From Bacteroidaceae bacterium (GTDB lineage: Bacteria > Bacteroidota > Bacteroidia > Bacteroidales > Bacteroidaceae), in assembly GCA_017547205.1 (NCBI GenBank), contig JAFYQH010000046.1, positions 1 through 32,575 of the forward strand: 32,575 nt of DNA. Direction: 5' to 3'. A program made the position numbers and the translations under genes. Below are positions 1-7,697 of this stretch, one piece after another (within the stretch, counting starts at the first letter, position 1; every line of letters starts with the position of its first letter). The notes beneath the pieces were generated by a model, which saw only the letters and a program-made list of their open reading frames with translations, ran no database searches and had not been told where the DNA came from.

Positions 1-26
1 GATAATAAAATTTTCCCAAACGAACA

Positions 27-67
27 ATAGCTATTCCAATGTTTATCAAAGGAATAGCTATATTTTT
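27..67 (+). terminator. Intrinsic terminator of a gene left of the window
   Basis: A perfect 11-bp stem (ATAGCTATTCC at 27-37 with its complement at 51-61) and a 13-nt loop are followed by ATTTTT on the plus strand. No plus-strand gene precedes it inside the window, so it probably ends a gene lying to the left. The stem is AT-rich, so strength is uncertain. Confidence 0.6.
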
Positions 68-100
68 ACAATTTATCCTGCTTCAGAGCGCAAATGAGAT

Positions 101-141
101 AAAAGCAAAGAGGGCGACCCTTTTACTTTTGGGTCACCCTC
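101..141 (-). terminator. Terminator of the cdd-ptp-ruvC operon
   Basis: Read on the minus strand, an 11-bp stem (GAGGGTGACCC at 141-131 with GGGTCGCCCTC at 120-110, one G-T wobble) with a 10-nt loop is followed by TTTGCTTTT. It lies about 25 nt after the ruvC stop codon. The wobble pairs only on the minus strand (it is a C-A mismatch on the plus strand), which fits its orientation. Confidence 0.8.
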
Positions 142-165
142 ATTAATCGTATATGAGAAAACAGA

Positions 166-744
166 TTAAATTTTCACTTTCCCCGGATTCTTGGCAGCGA
201 AATCGGCCCACGAAGAGTACTTCTTGTCGCTTACAGGCCGCCCGGCCTGAATGAAATGGCAGAATGCCGCACCGAGGGCATCGGTGGCATCCATGAAGTG
301 AGGCATATCCTCATTAGCAATGTTCAGCATGCGGCGCAACATGTCGGCAACCTGTTCCTTGGATGCATTTCCGTTACCTGTAATCGCCATCTTTATCTTC
401 ATAGGAGCATACTCGTGGATAGGGACCTGGCGGCTGATGGCCGCTGCAATGGCAACACCTTGAGCCCTGCCCAGTTTGAGCATACTCTGGACATTCTTGC
501 CAAAGAACGGGGCCTCGATGGCAAGTTCGTCGGGAAGGAAGGATGCTATAAGCTCCTGAACCCTTGTGAACACCTCACCCAGTTTCATGTACATATCCTT
601 GCACTTGCGCATATCTATGACACCCATGGCTATAAGACGCGCCTTGTTGCCGTTCACACCAATGAAGGCATAGCCCATGATATTCGTACCAGGGTCTATG
701 CCCATTATGATACGCTCGTCAGCCGCAGTATGTTTCATATCCAT
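166..744 (-). CDS. ruvC: Crossover junction endodeoxyribonuclease RuvC
   Basis: RuvC resolves Holliday junctions together with RuvAB by symmetrical nicking in the cytoplasm. The protein has 192 residues, slightly longer than the usual 160-190. The RNase H-like fold is visible: GIDPGT with the first catalytic Asp, LAIEAPF with the catalytic Glu, and a [12 protein letters not shown] block carrying the C-terminal acidic residues. I place the start at the ATG at 744, one base after the stop of the upstream phosphatase; the frame stays open a few codons further only to a TTG. Another ATG lies two codons downstream, and the GIDPGT strand begins about 15 residues in. It is the last gene of a three-gene operon and is followed by a strong terminator. 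Confidence 0.95.
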   Translation of the reverse strand: MDMKHTAADERIIMGIDPGTNIMGYAFIGVNGNKARLIAMGVIDMRKCKDMYMKLGEVFTRVQELIASFLPDELAIEAPFFGKNVQSMLKLGRAQGVAIAAAISRQVPIHEYAPMKIKMAITGNGNASKEQVADMLRRMLNIANEDMPHFMDATDALGAAFCHFIQAGRPVSDKKYSSWADFAAKNPGKVKI

Positions 745-745
745 A

Positions 746-1213
746 TCAATAGCCAAAATAGTGCAACAGCCCCTTGCAACCAGCCATTATCTCATTGTAT
801 GTCTTGTCGAAGTTACCATGGTACCAAGGGTCGGATATATCGCCGCCGCATAGCTGACGGGGCTCACTCGCCACAAAATCGAGCAGTTTCCACACCTTAT
901 CTTTGTTGCGACCAATGACACATTCAAGGTTACGTAGATTATAATCCTCCATCACGACTACCATATCGCAATTGTTGTAATCGTCAAGGGTTATCTGCCG
1001 CGCACGATGCCCCTCACATGCAATGCCATGCATGGACAAGGTATATCCGGCAGGCCGGTATATTGGATTCCCTATCTCTTCACGGCTTGTCGCAGAAGAC
1101 TCTATATGGAATTCATCACTTGCAAATACCTTGCCTACAAGATCCTTCATTATGAATTCAGCCATAGGTGAACGGCATATATTGCCATGACATACAAACA
1201 TTATCCTTTTCAT
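746..1213 (-). CDS. Low molecular weight protein-tyrosine phosphatase
   Basis: This cytoplasmic phosphatase hydrolyses phosphotyrosine, or arsenate-reductase-like substrates in some relatives. The P-loop CHGNICRS (Cys8, Arg14, Ser15) lies at the N-terminus as the family requires, and the general-acid region appears as [13 protein letters not shown] near residues 124-136. Length is 155 residues, normal for the family. The start is the ATG at 1213, which puts the catalytic Cys at residue 8 and has GAGG six bases upstream. An ATG nine codons earlier would overlap cdd by 20 bases and add an unusual extension. In Bacteroidota such enzymes may control exopolysaccharide tyrosine kinases, but nothing here shows a partner. 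Confidence 0.92.
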   Translation of the reverse strand: MKRIMFVCHGNICRSPMAEFIMKDLVGKVFASDEFHIESSATSREEIGNPIYRPAGYTLSMHGIACEGHRARQITLDDYNNCDMVVVMEDYNLRNLECVIGRNKDKVWKLLDFVASEPRQLCGGDISDPWYHGNFDKTYNEIMAGCKGLLHYFGY

Positions 1214-1220
1214 AATTGCC

Positions 1221-1703
1221 TCATTCAAGGAAAGCAGCATCGAACGACAAGGGCAACAGGGCCTTTATCCCATCCTCTATCACATAGCACTCACGGCTAC
1301 CGTAAAGGATTATCCTTACCGGGCGGTTGAACCGCTTCTCTGTCTCGAGTATAACCTGTCGGCATGCACCGCAAGGCGGTATGGGCCTCTCAAGTTCACC
1401 GCTATCTGTGCGCGCAGCAATGGCAAGCAGGTCGACAGCCTTGTCGGGATACTGCGAATTGGCCCAGAACAGCGTGGTGCGCTCGGCGCACAACCCCGAT
1501 GGATATGCTGCATTCTCCTGGTTCGTCCCGCATACAATGGTACCGTCGACAAGACGCACAGCAGCACCCACATTGAAATGCGAATACACGGCATAACTGT
1601 TTGCCGTTGCACAACGCGCAGCCTCGACAACTTCCCTGTCGACAGCCGACAATTCATCCAAGGTGCAGACCTTGACCTTGGTTTGAAGTATCATTTCTTT
1701 CAT
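1221..1703 (-). CDS. cdd: Cytidine deaminase
   Basis: Deaminates cytidine and deoxycytidine to uridine and deoxyuridine in pyrimidine salvage. The protein has 160 residues, a homotetrameric-type size. The zinc and catalytic motifs are complete: CAERTT (Cys72, Glu74) and PCGACRQV (Cys111, Cys114). The substrate strand SHFNVGAAV is also present. The start is the ATG at 1703, with AGGG five bases upstream; an in-frame ATG three codons later is possible. It is the first gene of the operon, and its last codons lie just upstream of the phosphatase start, which suggests coupled translation. Confidence 0.95.
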   Translation of the reverse strand: MKEMILQTKVKVCTLDELSAVDREVVEAARCATANSYAVYSHFNVGAAVRLVDGTIVCGTNQENAAYPSGLCAERTTLFWANSQYPDKAVDLLAIAARTDSGELERPIPPCGACRQVILETEKRFNRPVRIILYGSRECYVIEDGIKALLPLSFDAAFLE

Positions 1704-1842
1704 AATCCCTATTCCAATTACACAAGGTTACAGTTTATTATATAAGCAAAGATCCTATGCTTTTATTAATGCGAATATACACCGATTCTTGCTTAAAAAC
1801 AATTTATTCACTTATTTTGTAGAGATTTTAGAAACTATCACA

Positions 1843-2805
1843 ATGAGAACGACATATGCCATTGCCATCATAACAATGCTGCTTGCCTGCAGTTGCAGAA
1901 CCGGAAATACCGGTATGCCGGCAGCACCACAGACCCAAATACAGAAAAGGAGCATCTCAGGCGCGAAGAACGACAGCGAGAGATACATCCTCACATTCTA
2001 CCCGCTGGCTGTAGAGCAAATGGAAAGGCACGGCATTCCTGCAAGCATCACCCTGGCACAGGGATTGCTTGAGAGCGGAGCCGGCAAAAGCAAGCTGGCA
2101 ACGGAGGGGAACAACCATTTTGGAATAAAGGCCGACCGCAGATGGAAAGGCAAGTTCATGCGGGTAATGGACAACGGGGCGTTGCACAAGTTCAGAGTGT
2201 ATGACAACGCAGGAAGCTCATATGAAGACCATTCACAGTTCCTTGTCACTAACCAAAGGTACGCATCCCTCTTCAAACTGAAGAAGACCAACTACAAGGG
2301 ATGGGCAAAAGGGTTGAGGGATGCCTACTATGCCGAAGACAGACAATACCATACTAAACTTGTAGCCCTCATTGAAAGATATGGTCTTCAGGAATATGAC
2401 CACTATACCATGTCCGACATAAAAGGCGACAGGAAGAAAATGAAGGCGCAAGAGAAGGTTCCTGCAAGAGCCATATACCAGTCTAATGGCCTGTTATATG
2501 TAAACGCAAGAGCCGGTGACACATTAAAAGGGCTGGCCAAGGAACTTGGGATATCAAGAAGAAAATTAATCAAATACAACGATCTATACGACGGGTACAC
2601 ACTGCAGGAAGGCGACATAATCTACCTTGAGGAGAAGAACAACAAAGCAAAGAAGGAGAACAAATTCCACAGGACACGCAGCGGAGAGAGCCTCTACCGC
2701 ATTTCGCAGATATACGGTATAAAGCTCAAAAAGCTATACAAAATGAACCCGCAGTACCAGAGTTACACCAAACTCAAGGTCGGTGATACCGTGAGGTTAA
2801 GATAA
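1843..2805 (+). CDS. Lipoprotein N-acetylglucosaminidase with two LysM domains
   Basis: A peptidoglycan hydrolase of the FlgJ/LytG-type glucosaminidase family, 320 residues. The N-terminus is a lipoprotein signal ending in MLLACSC, so it is probably anchored in a membrane facing the periplasm. Residues about 45-195 form the glucosaminidase domain, with the probable catalytic Glu77 in QGLLESG and the family signature NNHFGIK shortly after. Two LysM peptidoglycan-binding modules follow: about 223-263 (ARAGDTLKGLAKELGIS) and about 275-320 (RSGESLYRISQIYGIK). I chose the ATG at 1843 because it begins the signal peptide; an ATG 18 codons upstream would add a non-signal extension. It is divergent from cdd with a 139-nt gap in which I see no strong promoter match. 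Confidence 0.92.
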   Translation: MRTTYAIAIITMLLACSCRTGNTGMPAAPQTQIQKRSISGAKNDSERYILTFYPLAVEQMERHGIPASITLAQGLLESGAGKSKLATEGNNHFGIKADRRWKGKFMRVMDNGALHKFRVYDNAGSSYEDHSQFLVTNQRYASLFKLKKTNYKGWAKGLRDAYYAEDRQYHTKLVALIERYGLQEYDHYTMSDIKGDRKKMKAQEKVPARAIYQSNGLLYVNARAGDTLKGLAKELGISRRKLIKYNDLYDGYTLQEGDIIYLEEKNNKAKKENKFHRTRSGESLYRISQIYGIKLKKLYKMNPQYQSYTKLKVGDTVRLR

Positions 2806-2832
2806 GTTATATGTATACACTATATAATCGAC

Positions 2833-2956
2833 GAGAAGCTGACTAAAAAGGCTATTTTGTTGTTGCACTCGCCCTCAAAATGCTCATTTACGCTTAGTAA
2901 ACTGCGCTTTTTCGGGCTTCGCAAGCCTAAAAATAGCTCTTTTTATTCAACTTCTC
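2833..2956. repeat. Imperfect palindromic multi-hairpin element
   Basis: Outer arms at 2833-2856 and 2929-2956 are imperfect complements of each other: GAGAAGCTGACTAAAAAGGC pairs with a GCTCTTTTTATTCAACTTCTC-like segment. Inside are two small perfect hairpins: TTTAC/GTAAA (2887-2901) and GGCTT/AAGCC with a CGC loop (2915-2927). It sits between convergent genes. The shape resembles a REP or MITE-like intergenic repeat, but only one copy is in this window. Confidence 0.45.
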
Positions 2957-2960
2957 ACAA

Positions 2961-2996
2961 ACGAGGGTGTCATTAATACTTTTAGGTCACCCTCGT
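2961..2996 (-). terminator. Hairpin at the convergent 3' ends (possible terminator)
   Basis: A perfect 9-bp stem (ACGAGGGTG at 2961-2969 with CACCCTCGT at 2988-2996) and an 18-nt loop lie 20 nt past the stop of the small membrane-protein gene. Neither side has a strong T tract, so its activity is uncertain. The stem core (GAGGGTG/CACCCTC) is like that of the terminator at 110-141. Confidence 0.4.
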
Positions 2997-3016
2997 CGAT
3001 TATATGGCTGCCTGAA

Positions 3017-3361
3017 TCACTTTCTGTTGCATTTCTCTATCTCCTGTGGGATGCGGTAAGCAGTATAAAGTTCCACAAGGGTAGCACATGTCAATGCCAC
3101 AAGCCATTCATTCCTGACATGCGTAAACATAAGCACTCCGGCAACAATGAATAATATTCCTGCCAACTGCTGCTGAATCACAAGACGTCTCAAAGCAAGC
3201 CCCTCCTGGCGGGGTCGTAGCAGAAACTGCATCACGGCAAAAAGAGACGCTCCGCATATATATACATAAGAATAATACTCCGGCAGGAAGAGACGTACCA
3301 CCAAACCTGCAAAAAGGAGCAATGCTCCAATATAATACAAGATATTTGCCAATTTCATCAT
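3017..3361 (-). CDS. Small four-helix membrane protein, function unknown
   Basis: A 114-residue inner-membrane protein with four probable transmembrane segments at about 5-24, 31-49, 65-82 and 86-103, separated by a basic loop (RPRQEGLALRR). I recognise no catalytic motif. Its start overlaps the stop of the FtsB-like gene in an ATGATGA arrangement, so the two are probably translated together. This suggests, but does not show, a link to the cell envelope or division. The start could be either of two adjacent ATG codons (3361 or 3358). Confidence 0.75.
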   Translation of the reverse strand: MMKLANILYYIGALLLFAGLVVRLFLPEYYSYVYICGASLFAVMQFLLRPRQEGLALRRLVIQQQLAGILFIVAGVLMFTHVRNEWLVALTCATLVELYTAYRIPQEIEKCNRK

Positions 3362-3675
3362 TCTTCTACAATAAAAACCTCTTCATTATCCTTATGCATC
3401 CCGTATTTGTCACGCGCGAGCTTCTCCACAACCACAACATCACAGTTGCGTTCGAGCTGCTCTTGTTTCTGCATCAGTATCGCTGAATCGCGCTTCATCT
3501 GCTCAATCTCGTCCTCAAGCATGCTTATTGTCCGACGGTTGTCGAAATGCTTAAGGACACTGTTATCATCAACCACAAAAATGATGACAAGGAAAACCGC
3601 AGTCACCGAAATGTACTTGTGACGACGTATCCAGTTAAGGACAGGTATTATTCTTGATGATATTCTGCTGAACAT
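3358..3675 (-). CDS. FtsB/DivIC-like septum formation initiator protein
   Basis: A 105-residue bitopic protein of the DivIC/FtsB family, which joins FtsL and FtsQ in the divisome. It has a short basic cytoplasmic N-terminus (RRHKY), one transmembrane segment at about 22-37 and a periplasmic coiled coil from about 47 to 80 (ISMLEDEIEQMKRDSAILMQ). The C-terminal block ARDKYGMHKDNEEVFIVEE is typical of the family. It is divergent from dnaX with a 227-nt gap, and is followed by the overlapping small membrane protein. Confidence 0.85.
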   Translation of the reverse strand: MFSRISSRIIPVLNWIRRHKYISVTAVFLVIIFVVDDNSVLKHFDNRRTISMLEDEIEQMKRDSAILMQKQEQLERNCDVVVVEKLARDKYGMHKDNEEVFIVEE

Positions 3676-3699
3676 TACAGGGGATGGTTACTTTCAACG

Positions 3700-3707
3700 C
3701 AAAGGTA
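3700..3707 (-). promoter_or_regulatory. Possible -7 element upstream of the FtsB-like gene
   Basis: The minus strand reads TACCTTTG, matching the Bacteroidota -7 consensus TAnnTTTG, 25 nt upstream of the start codon. I see no TTTG at the expected -33 distance, so the call is tentative. Confidence 0.4.
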
Positions 3708-3801
3708 CAAAAAAAAGGCATAACCCGGTTGCTATAAAAACAAATAGTTCAAAAGATTGACAAAAGTTCCTCGTCAATACCGGTAAAATTCATTTCAACG
3801 T

Positions 3802-3832
3802 TTTGTCCTACGCCACGTTTGCATTATCTTTG
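3802..3832 (+). promoter_or_regulatory. dnaX promoter, Bacteroidota -33/-7 type
   Basis: TTTG at 3802-3805, a 19-nt spacer and TATCTTTG at 3825-3832 match the known Bacteroides consensus TTTG/TAnnTTTG exactly. Transcription would start near 3836, giving a leader of roughly 67 nt. Confidence 0.75.
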
Positions 3833-3902
3833 CATGTACCGATGCCCAGGAAACAAGGAACAGGCATCAGGCATTAACCAAGAGTAACCAGACTAGCAGA
3901 AA

Positions 3903-5738
3903 ATGGAAAACTACATAGTATCGGCAAGAAAATACCGCCCCGACACATTCGAGTCCGTCGTTGCACAGAAATCACTGACAACGACACTGAAAAATGCCAT
4001 ACAGAGTGGCAAACTGGCACATGCATACCTTTTCTGCGGCCCGCGCGGAGTAGGAAAGACAACCTGTGCACGAATATTCGCGAAGACAATAAACTGCACG
4101 AACCCTACAAGCAACGGAGAGCCATGCAACGAATGCGAATCGTGCCAGTCGTTCAACCAACAGCGCTCATACTCAATATACGAGCTAGACGCGGCCAGCA
4201 ACAATTCGGTCGAGGACATACGCTCCCTTAACGAGCAGGTACGCATACCGCCGCAGGTGGGCAAATACAAGGTATACATAATAGACGAGGTACACATGCT
4301 GTCACAGGCAGCGTTCAACGCATTCCTCAAAACCCTTGAGGAACCGCCCGCACATGCCATTTTCATTCTGGCCACAACCGAGAAGCACAAAATCATCCCG
4401 ACCATACTCTCACGCTGCCAGATATATGACTTCAGCCGCATTGAAAGCGCCGACATAATCGCACACCTCCAGGGTATTGCACGGAACGAAAGTATAAACA
4501 CTGAGCACGAGGCCCTGCGCATAATCGCACAGAAATCGGACGGATGCATGCGCGATGCGCTATCACTCTTCGACCAGATGGTCAGTTTCACACAGGGCGA
4601 CCTCACATACAGCAAAGTCATAGAGAGCCTTAACGTGCTTGACTACGAATATTACTTCAGGCTTACCGACTTCATACTCGACGGCAAGACACCGCAATGC
4701 ATGCTCCTGTTCAACGAAGTCCTGAACAAGGGATTCGAAGGAAACATATTCATAGAAGGCGCAGCTTCGCATTTCAGAGACCTGCTGGTGAACGGCGACG
4801 AGGCGACCGCCCCGCTCTTCGAGGGCAGCGACGAGCTCCGCAACAGATATATGCAGCAGGCCAGGAGGTGCCCGGCAAAGTTCCTGTTCAAGGCAATAAG
4901 GCTTTGCAACAATTGCGGGATGAACTACAGGACCAGCCGCAACAAGCGGCTTCTGGTAGAGCTCACGCTCATCGAGCTTTCACAGTTGGGCGACGGAGAG
5001 AGCGACGATAGCGGGGGGCGTAGCCCCAAGATACTAAAACCGATATTCAACAAGCCGGTCCAAAGCAATGACGTAAAAGATGCTCCCGTGAAGAAAATAC
5101 CGGACAACGTGACAAAGGAGCCCGCGAATACCATAATAACAGAAGTACAGGCGACCAGGCCAAAAGAGAACAACACCAACACGGACAATGTAATACAAGG
5201 ACGCCCTGCCGTACTACAGAACAGGGATGGAGAAAACAGGAGCAGCCTTGGTGGCATGTTCCGACGTTCAAGGCAGAGTTCCGTAACCGGAAATTCCACC
5301 GGGGCATCAACAGTGACCGCCAGCAACAGCATAGCCGGCACAGCGAATCCCAGGACAGAGCCGCAGGTCCAGAAAAACATAACAGACGACTTGCTGGTCA
5401 AGGCATGGACCTCTTTCGCCCTAAGGCTGCCCGAGAATGAAAGAGCACTGGCCGACAGAATGAAGATAATGTCACCAGCCATGAACGGCAATGACACCTT
5501 CACCATCTCCGTCGACAACCAGATGGCAGCGGAACTCTTCGAGAAAGAGGCCAAAAGGATATGCAAAGGAATGGAAACCGACCTTTACGGAATAGGCCTG
5601 AAAATGCATGTCATAGTAAACAAGGTTGTTGTGGAAAGGCACGTCAGCGACAAAGGCAAACAATTCGAGATACTGAAAGAAAAGAACCCGCTCATTGAAA
5701 AACTGCGCAAGGAGCTCGGGCTCGAACTTGCAAGATAG
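3903..5738 (+). CDS. dnaX: DNA polymerase III subunit gamma/tau
   Basis: The clamp-loader ATPase loads the beta clamp and, as tau, tethers polymerase cores; 611 residues. The AAA+ part shows Walker A GPRGVGKT (46-53), a four-cysteine zinc motif (Cys65, 75, 78, 81), Walker B DEVH (128-131) and the sensor-1 region LSRCQIYDF. Domain III ends near residue 365. A low-complexity, Asn/Thr/Ser-rich linker (about 366-490) follows, and then a tau-like C-terminal domain (about 490-611). A run of six G and a small hairpin lie at codons 371-375, where a -1 slip would hit a stop after one codon (see findings). The gene has its own promoter and terminator. Confidence 0.96.
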   Translation: MENYIVSARKYRPDTFESVVAQKSLTTTLKNAIQSGKLAHAYLFCGPRGVGKTTCARIFAKTINCTNPTSNGEPCNECESCQSFNQQRSYSIYELDAASNNSVEDIRSLNEQVRIPPQVGKYKVYIIDEVHMLSQAAFNAFLKTLEEPPAHAIFILATTEKHKIIPTILSRCQIYDFSRIESADIIAHLQGIARNESINTEHEALRIIAQKSDGCMRDALSLFDQMVSFTQGDLTYSKVIESLNVLDYEYYFRLTDFILDGKTPQCMLLFNEVLNKGFEGNIFIEGAASHFRDLLVNGDEATAPLFEGSDELRNRYMQQARRCPAKFLFKAIRLCNNCGMNYRTSRNKRLLVELTLIELSQLGDGESDDSGGRSPKILKPIFNKPVQSNDVKDAPVKKIPDNVTKEPANTIITEVQATRPKENNTNTDNVIQGRPAVLQNRDGENRSSLGGMFRRSRQSSVTGNSTGASTVTASNSIAGTANPRTEPQVQKNITDDLLVKAWTSFALRLPENERALADRMKIMSPAMNGNDTFTISVDNQMAAELFEKEAKRICKGMETDLYGIGLKMHVIVNKVVVERHVSDKGKQFEILKEKNPLIEKLRKELGLELAR

Positions 5739-5766
5739 GGAACCTCTAGGAATCCCTATCTTTTTT
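5732..5766 (+). terminator. Intrinsic terminator of dnaX
   Basis: The stem AAGATAGGGA (5732-5741) pairs with TCCCTATCTT (5753-5762) around an 11-nt loop, and the T run continues from 5761 to 5766. The dnaX stop codon TAG (5736-5738) lies inside the left arm. Confidence 0.85.
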
Positions 5767-6142
5767 ATATATACCGACAAGGCTGACCGCAATAATTTAA
5801 GACAAAAAATATCTAAAAAACAAGCCGAAAGAACATTATTTTTTCTCGCTAGAAATTCTTTTCAAATAACAAAGCGAAAGACGTTATATAGAATTAGTCC
5901 AAATAACAGACACAATCGGCACTGTAAAGCCGAATAACCTTTTTATACATTACTTGAAGCGGAAAAATAGCCCCTCCAAGCCTTTATCCAGATTGGATAA
6001 AATAGCAAAATACCACATATAAACAATTGACAATCAGCGTATAAAAAAAATAACACAATACAGCAACCTTGCAGATACTCCATTTTTAAAACACTGATAT
6101 ACAGCCTATTATTACTGCAAGAAAAACAGCACATATTTTCGG
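5767..6142. other. AT-rich intergenic region upstream of dnaA
   Basis: This stretch has no credible gene; the open frames are short and rich in Lys and Asn. Its main structure is a perfect 8-bp inverted repeat, TTTATCCA (5983-5990) and TGGATAAA (5994-6001), separated by GAT. Each arm contains TTATCCA, close to the DnaA box TTATCCACA (8/9 and 7/9 matches). A weaker hairpin TCGGC/GCCGA lies at 5916-5933. It could hold autoregulatory sites, or less likely origin sites. Confidence 0.4.
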
Positions 6143-6174
6143 TTTGCATTTTCATTTTTATTTGATGATATTTG
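6143..6174 (+). promoter_or_regulatory. Probable dnaA promoter
   Basis: TTTG at 6143-6146, a 20-nt spacer and GATATTTG at 6167-6174 match the Bacteroides consensus with one mismatch in the -7 box (G for the first T). Transcription would start near 6178, just before the hairpin at 6194-6221. Confidence 0.55.
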
Positions 6175-6182
6175 CATTAGAA

Positions 6183-6229
6183 ATGGTACAGACAAGAGGC
6201 CTTTAAGACAACGAGCCTCTTTTTATTTG
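6183..6229 (+). promoter_or_regulatory. Terminator-like hairpin with mini-ORF in the dnaA leader
   Basis: The stem AAGAGGC (6194-6200) pairs with GCCTCTT (6215-6221) and is followed by TTTTTATTT, the form of an intrinsic terminator, about 25 nt before the dnaA ATG. A seven-codon ORF, MVQTRGL (6183-6206), spans the left arm and stops in the loop. Ribosomes on it would block the hairpin, so it may be an attenuator. It could also simply be a terminator for upstream read-through. Confidence 0.45.
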
Positions 6230-6252
6230 CCATATTCCAAAAAACTGAAACA

Positions 6253-7641
6253 ATGAACCAGGACCTTACAACAAAATGGAACAGATGCCTTGAGATCATC
6301 AGAGACAATGTCTCAAGAGCAACTTTCGATACTTGGTTTGCCGACATCAGGCCCATCAAGTACGAAAACAACACTCTTACCATACAGGTAAAGAGCAATT
6401 TTGTGTATGAGTTCCTTGAAGGGAATTATGTCCACCTGCTGCGCTCTACCCTTTTCAAGGTTATGGGCAACGGCACAAAGCTCATGTACAGCGTGCTCAC
6501 AGACAAAGACAACAACAGGAGTGTTGTTGTAGGCACCGACAACTATAGCAGCAACAAAGGAAGCGGCAACAGCGGCAACCACTCACCGAAAGCAATGCAG
6601 GAGAGCATACAGGAGCTCGACTCAATGCTCATAAACAAATACACATTCGACAATTTTGTAGAAGGTGTGAGCAACAGATTGTCACGTTCTGTTGCAATAA
6701 GCGTTGCCGACAAACCGGGAAGAGCATTCAACCCATTGTTCATACATGGTGCATCAGGCGTAGGAAAGACACACCTCATAAACGCCATAGGCATGAGAAT
6801 AAAGGAGTTGCACCCCGAACTGCGTGTGCTGTACGTTTCGGCACACCTGTTTCAGGTACAATATACCGACTCTATACTCCAGAAGAACTTCAATGATTTC
6901 ATGAGATTCTATCAAAGCATTGATGTCCTTATCATTGACGACATTCAGGAGTTTGCGGGCCTACAAAGGACGCAGAACGCTTTCTTCCATATTTTCAACC
7001 ACTTGCATCTCAACGGCAAGCAGCTGATTATGACATCAGACCGCTCGCCCGCGCAGTTGCAAGGTATGGAAGAGCGTTTGATAACACGTTTCAAATGGGG
7101 CATGACCGCCGAGATAGAGAAACCGGACATTGAACTCCGCAAGAACATACTCCGCAACAAGTCATACAAAGATGGACTGGAATTCCCCGAAGAGGTAATA
7201 TCATACATTGCCGAGAATGTAAATGCAACCATACGCGACCTCGAAGGTATTGTAGTATCGATAATGGCACGTTCAACAATAAACAACGATGCAATCGACA
7301 CCAACCTGGCGCGCAGAATAATCGGCGACTTCTCAAATTACGAGAAGAAGACACTAACAATAGAGGAAATCGTGAAAAAAGCGGCCGACTACTATGGTGT
7401 AGAGCCGGAATCGATAAATACACGTTCGCGCAAGCGAGAAATTGTTCTCGTGCGACAGATAGCAATGTATTTTGCAAAGAAATACCTCGACCTCTCTACT
7501 GCAAAAATAGGCCTTTACGTAGGAAACAGGGACCACGCCACTGTACTGCACGCATGCAAGACCATAGCAAACCTTGCCGACACGGACAAGCAGTTCCGCA
7601 CTGAACTCAGCGAAATAGAGAATTCACTGCAGTACACATAA
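6253..7641 (+). CDS. dnaA: Chromosomal replication initiator protein DnaA
   Basis: DnaA binds DnaA boxes at oriC and opens the origin in an ATP-dependent way; 462 residues. Domain I covers about 1-85 and is followed by a short Ser/Asn/Gly-rich linker (about 95-112). The AAA+ domain shows Walker A GASGVGKT (166-173) and Walker B IIDD (227-230). Domain IV carries the DnaA signature [16 protein letters not shown] near the C-terminus. The ATG at 6253 gives a family-typical N-terminus ([16 protein letters not shown]). The gene is monocistronic by its terminator at 7656-7697 and has an unusual hairpin-bearing leader. Confidence 0.97.
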   Translation: MNQDLTTKWNRCLEIIRDNVSRATFDTWFADIRPIKYENNTLTIQVKSNFVYEFLEGNYVHLLRSTLFKVMGNGTKLMYSVLTDKDNNRSVVVGTDNYSSNKGSGNSGNHSPKAMQESIQELDSMLINKYTFDNFVEGVSNRLSRSVAISVADKPGRAFNPLFIHGASGVGKTHLINAIGMRIKELHPELRVLYVSAHLFQVQYTDSILQKNFNDFMRFYQSIDVLIIDDIQEFAGLQRTQNAFFHIFNHLHLNGKQLIMTSDRSPAQLQGMEERLITRFKWGMTAEIEKPDIELRKNILRNKSYKDGLEFPEEVISYIAENVNATIRDLEGIVVSIMARSTINNDAIDTNLARRIIGDFSNYEKKTLTIEEIVKKAADYYGVEPESINTRSRKREIVLVRQIAMYFAKKYLDLSTAKIGLYVGNRDHATVLHACKTIANLADTDKQFRTELSEIENSLQYT

Positions 7642-7655
7642 CAACTGCCGATGAA

Positions 7656-7697
7656 GCAAAAAAAAGATTCAGAGTCGCTCTGAATCTTTTTTTTTGC
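7656..7697 (+). terminator. Strong intrinsic terminator of dnaA
   Basis: The stem GATTCAGAG (7666-7674) pairs perfectly with CTCTGAATC (7678-7686) around a TCG loop. It is flanked by eight A on the left and nine T on the right, and the outer GC bases (7656-7657 and 7696-7697) can also pair. It begins about 15 nt after the dnaA stop. Confidence 0.92.

Noticed and set aside
256-918. A 220-codon plus-strand open frame opposite ruvC and the phosphatase
   Set aside because: It lies fully antisense to two genes with clear family motifs, and its translation has no recognisable pattern.
5695-5937. An 80-codon open frame between dnaX and dnaA
   Set aside because: It starts inside dnaX, crosses the terminator and has AT-driven Lys/Asn composition with no recognisable motif.
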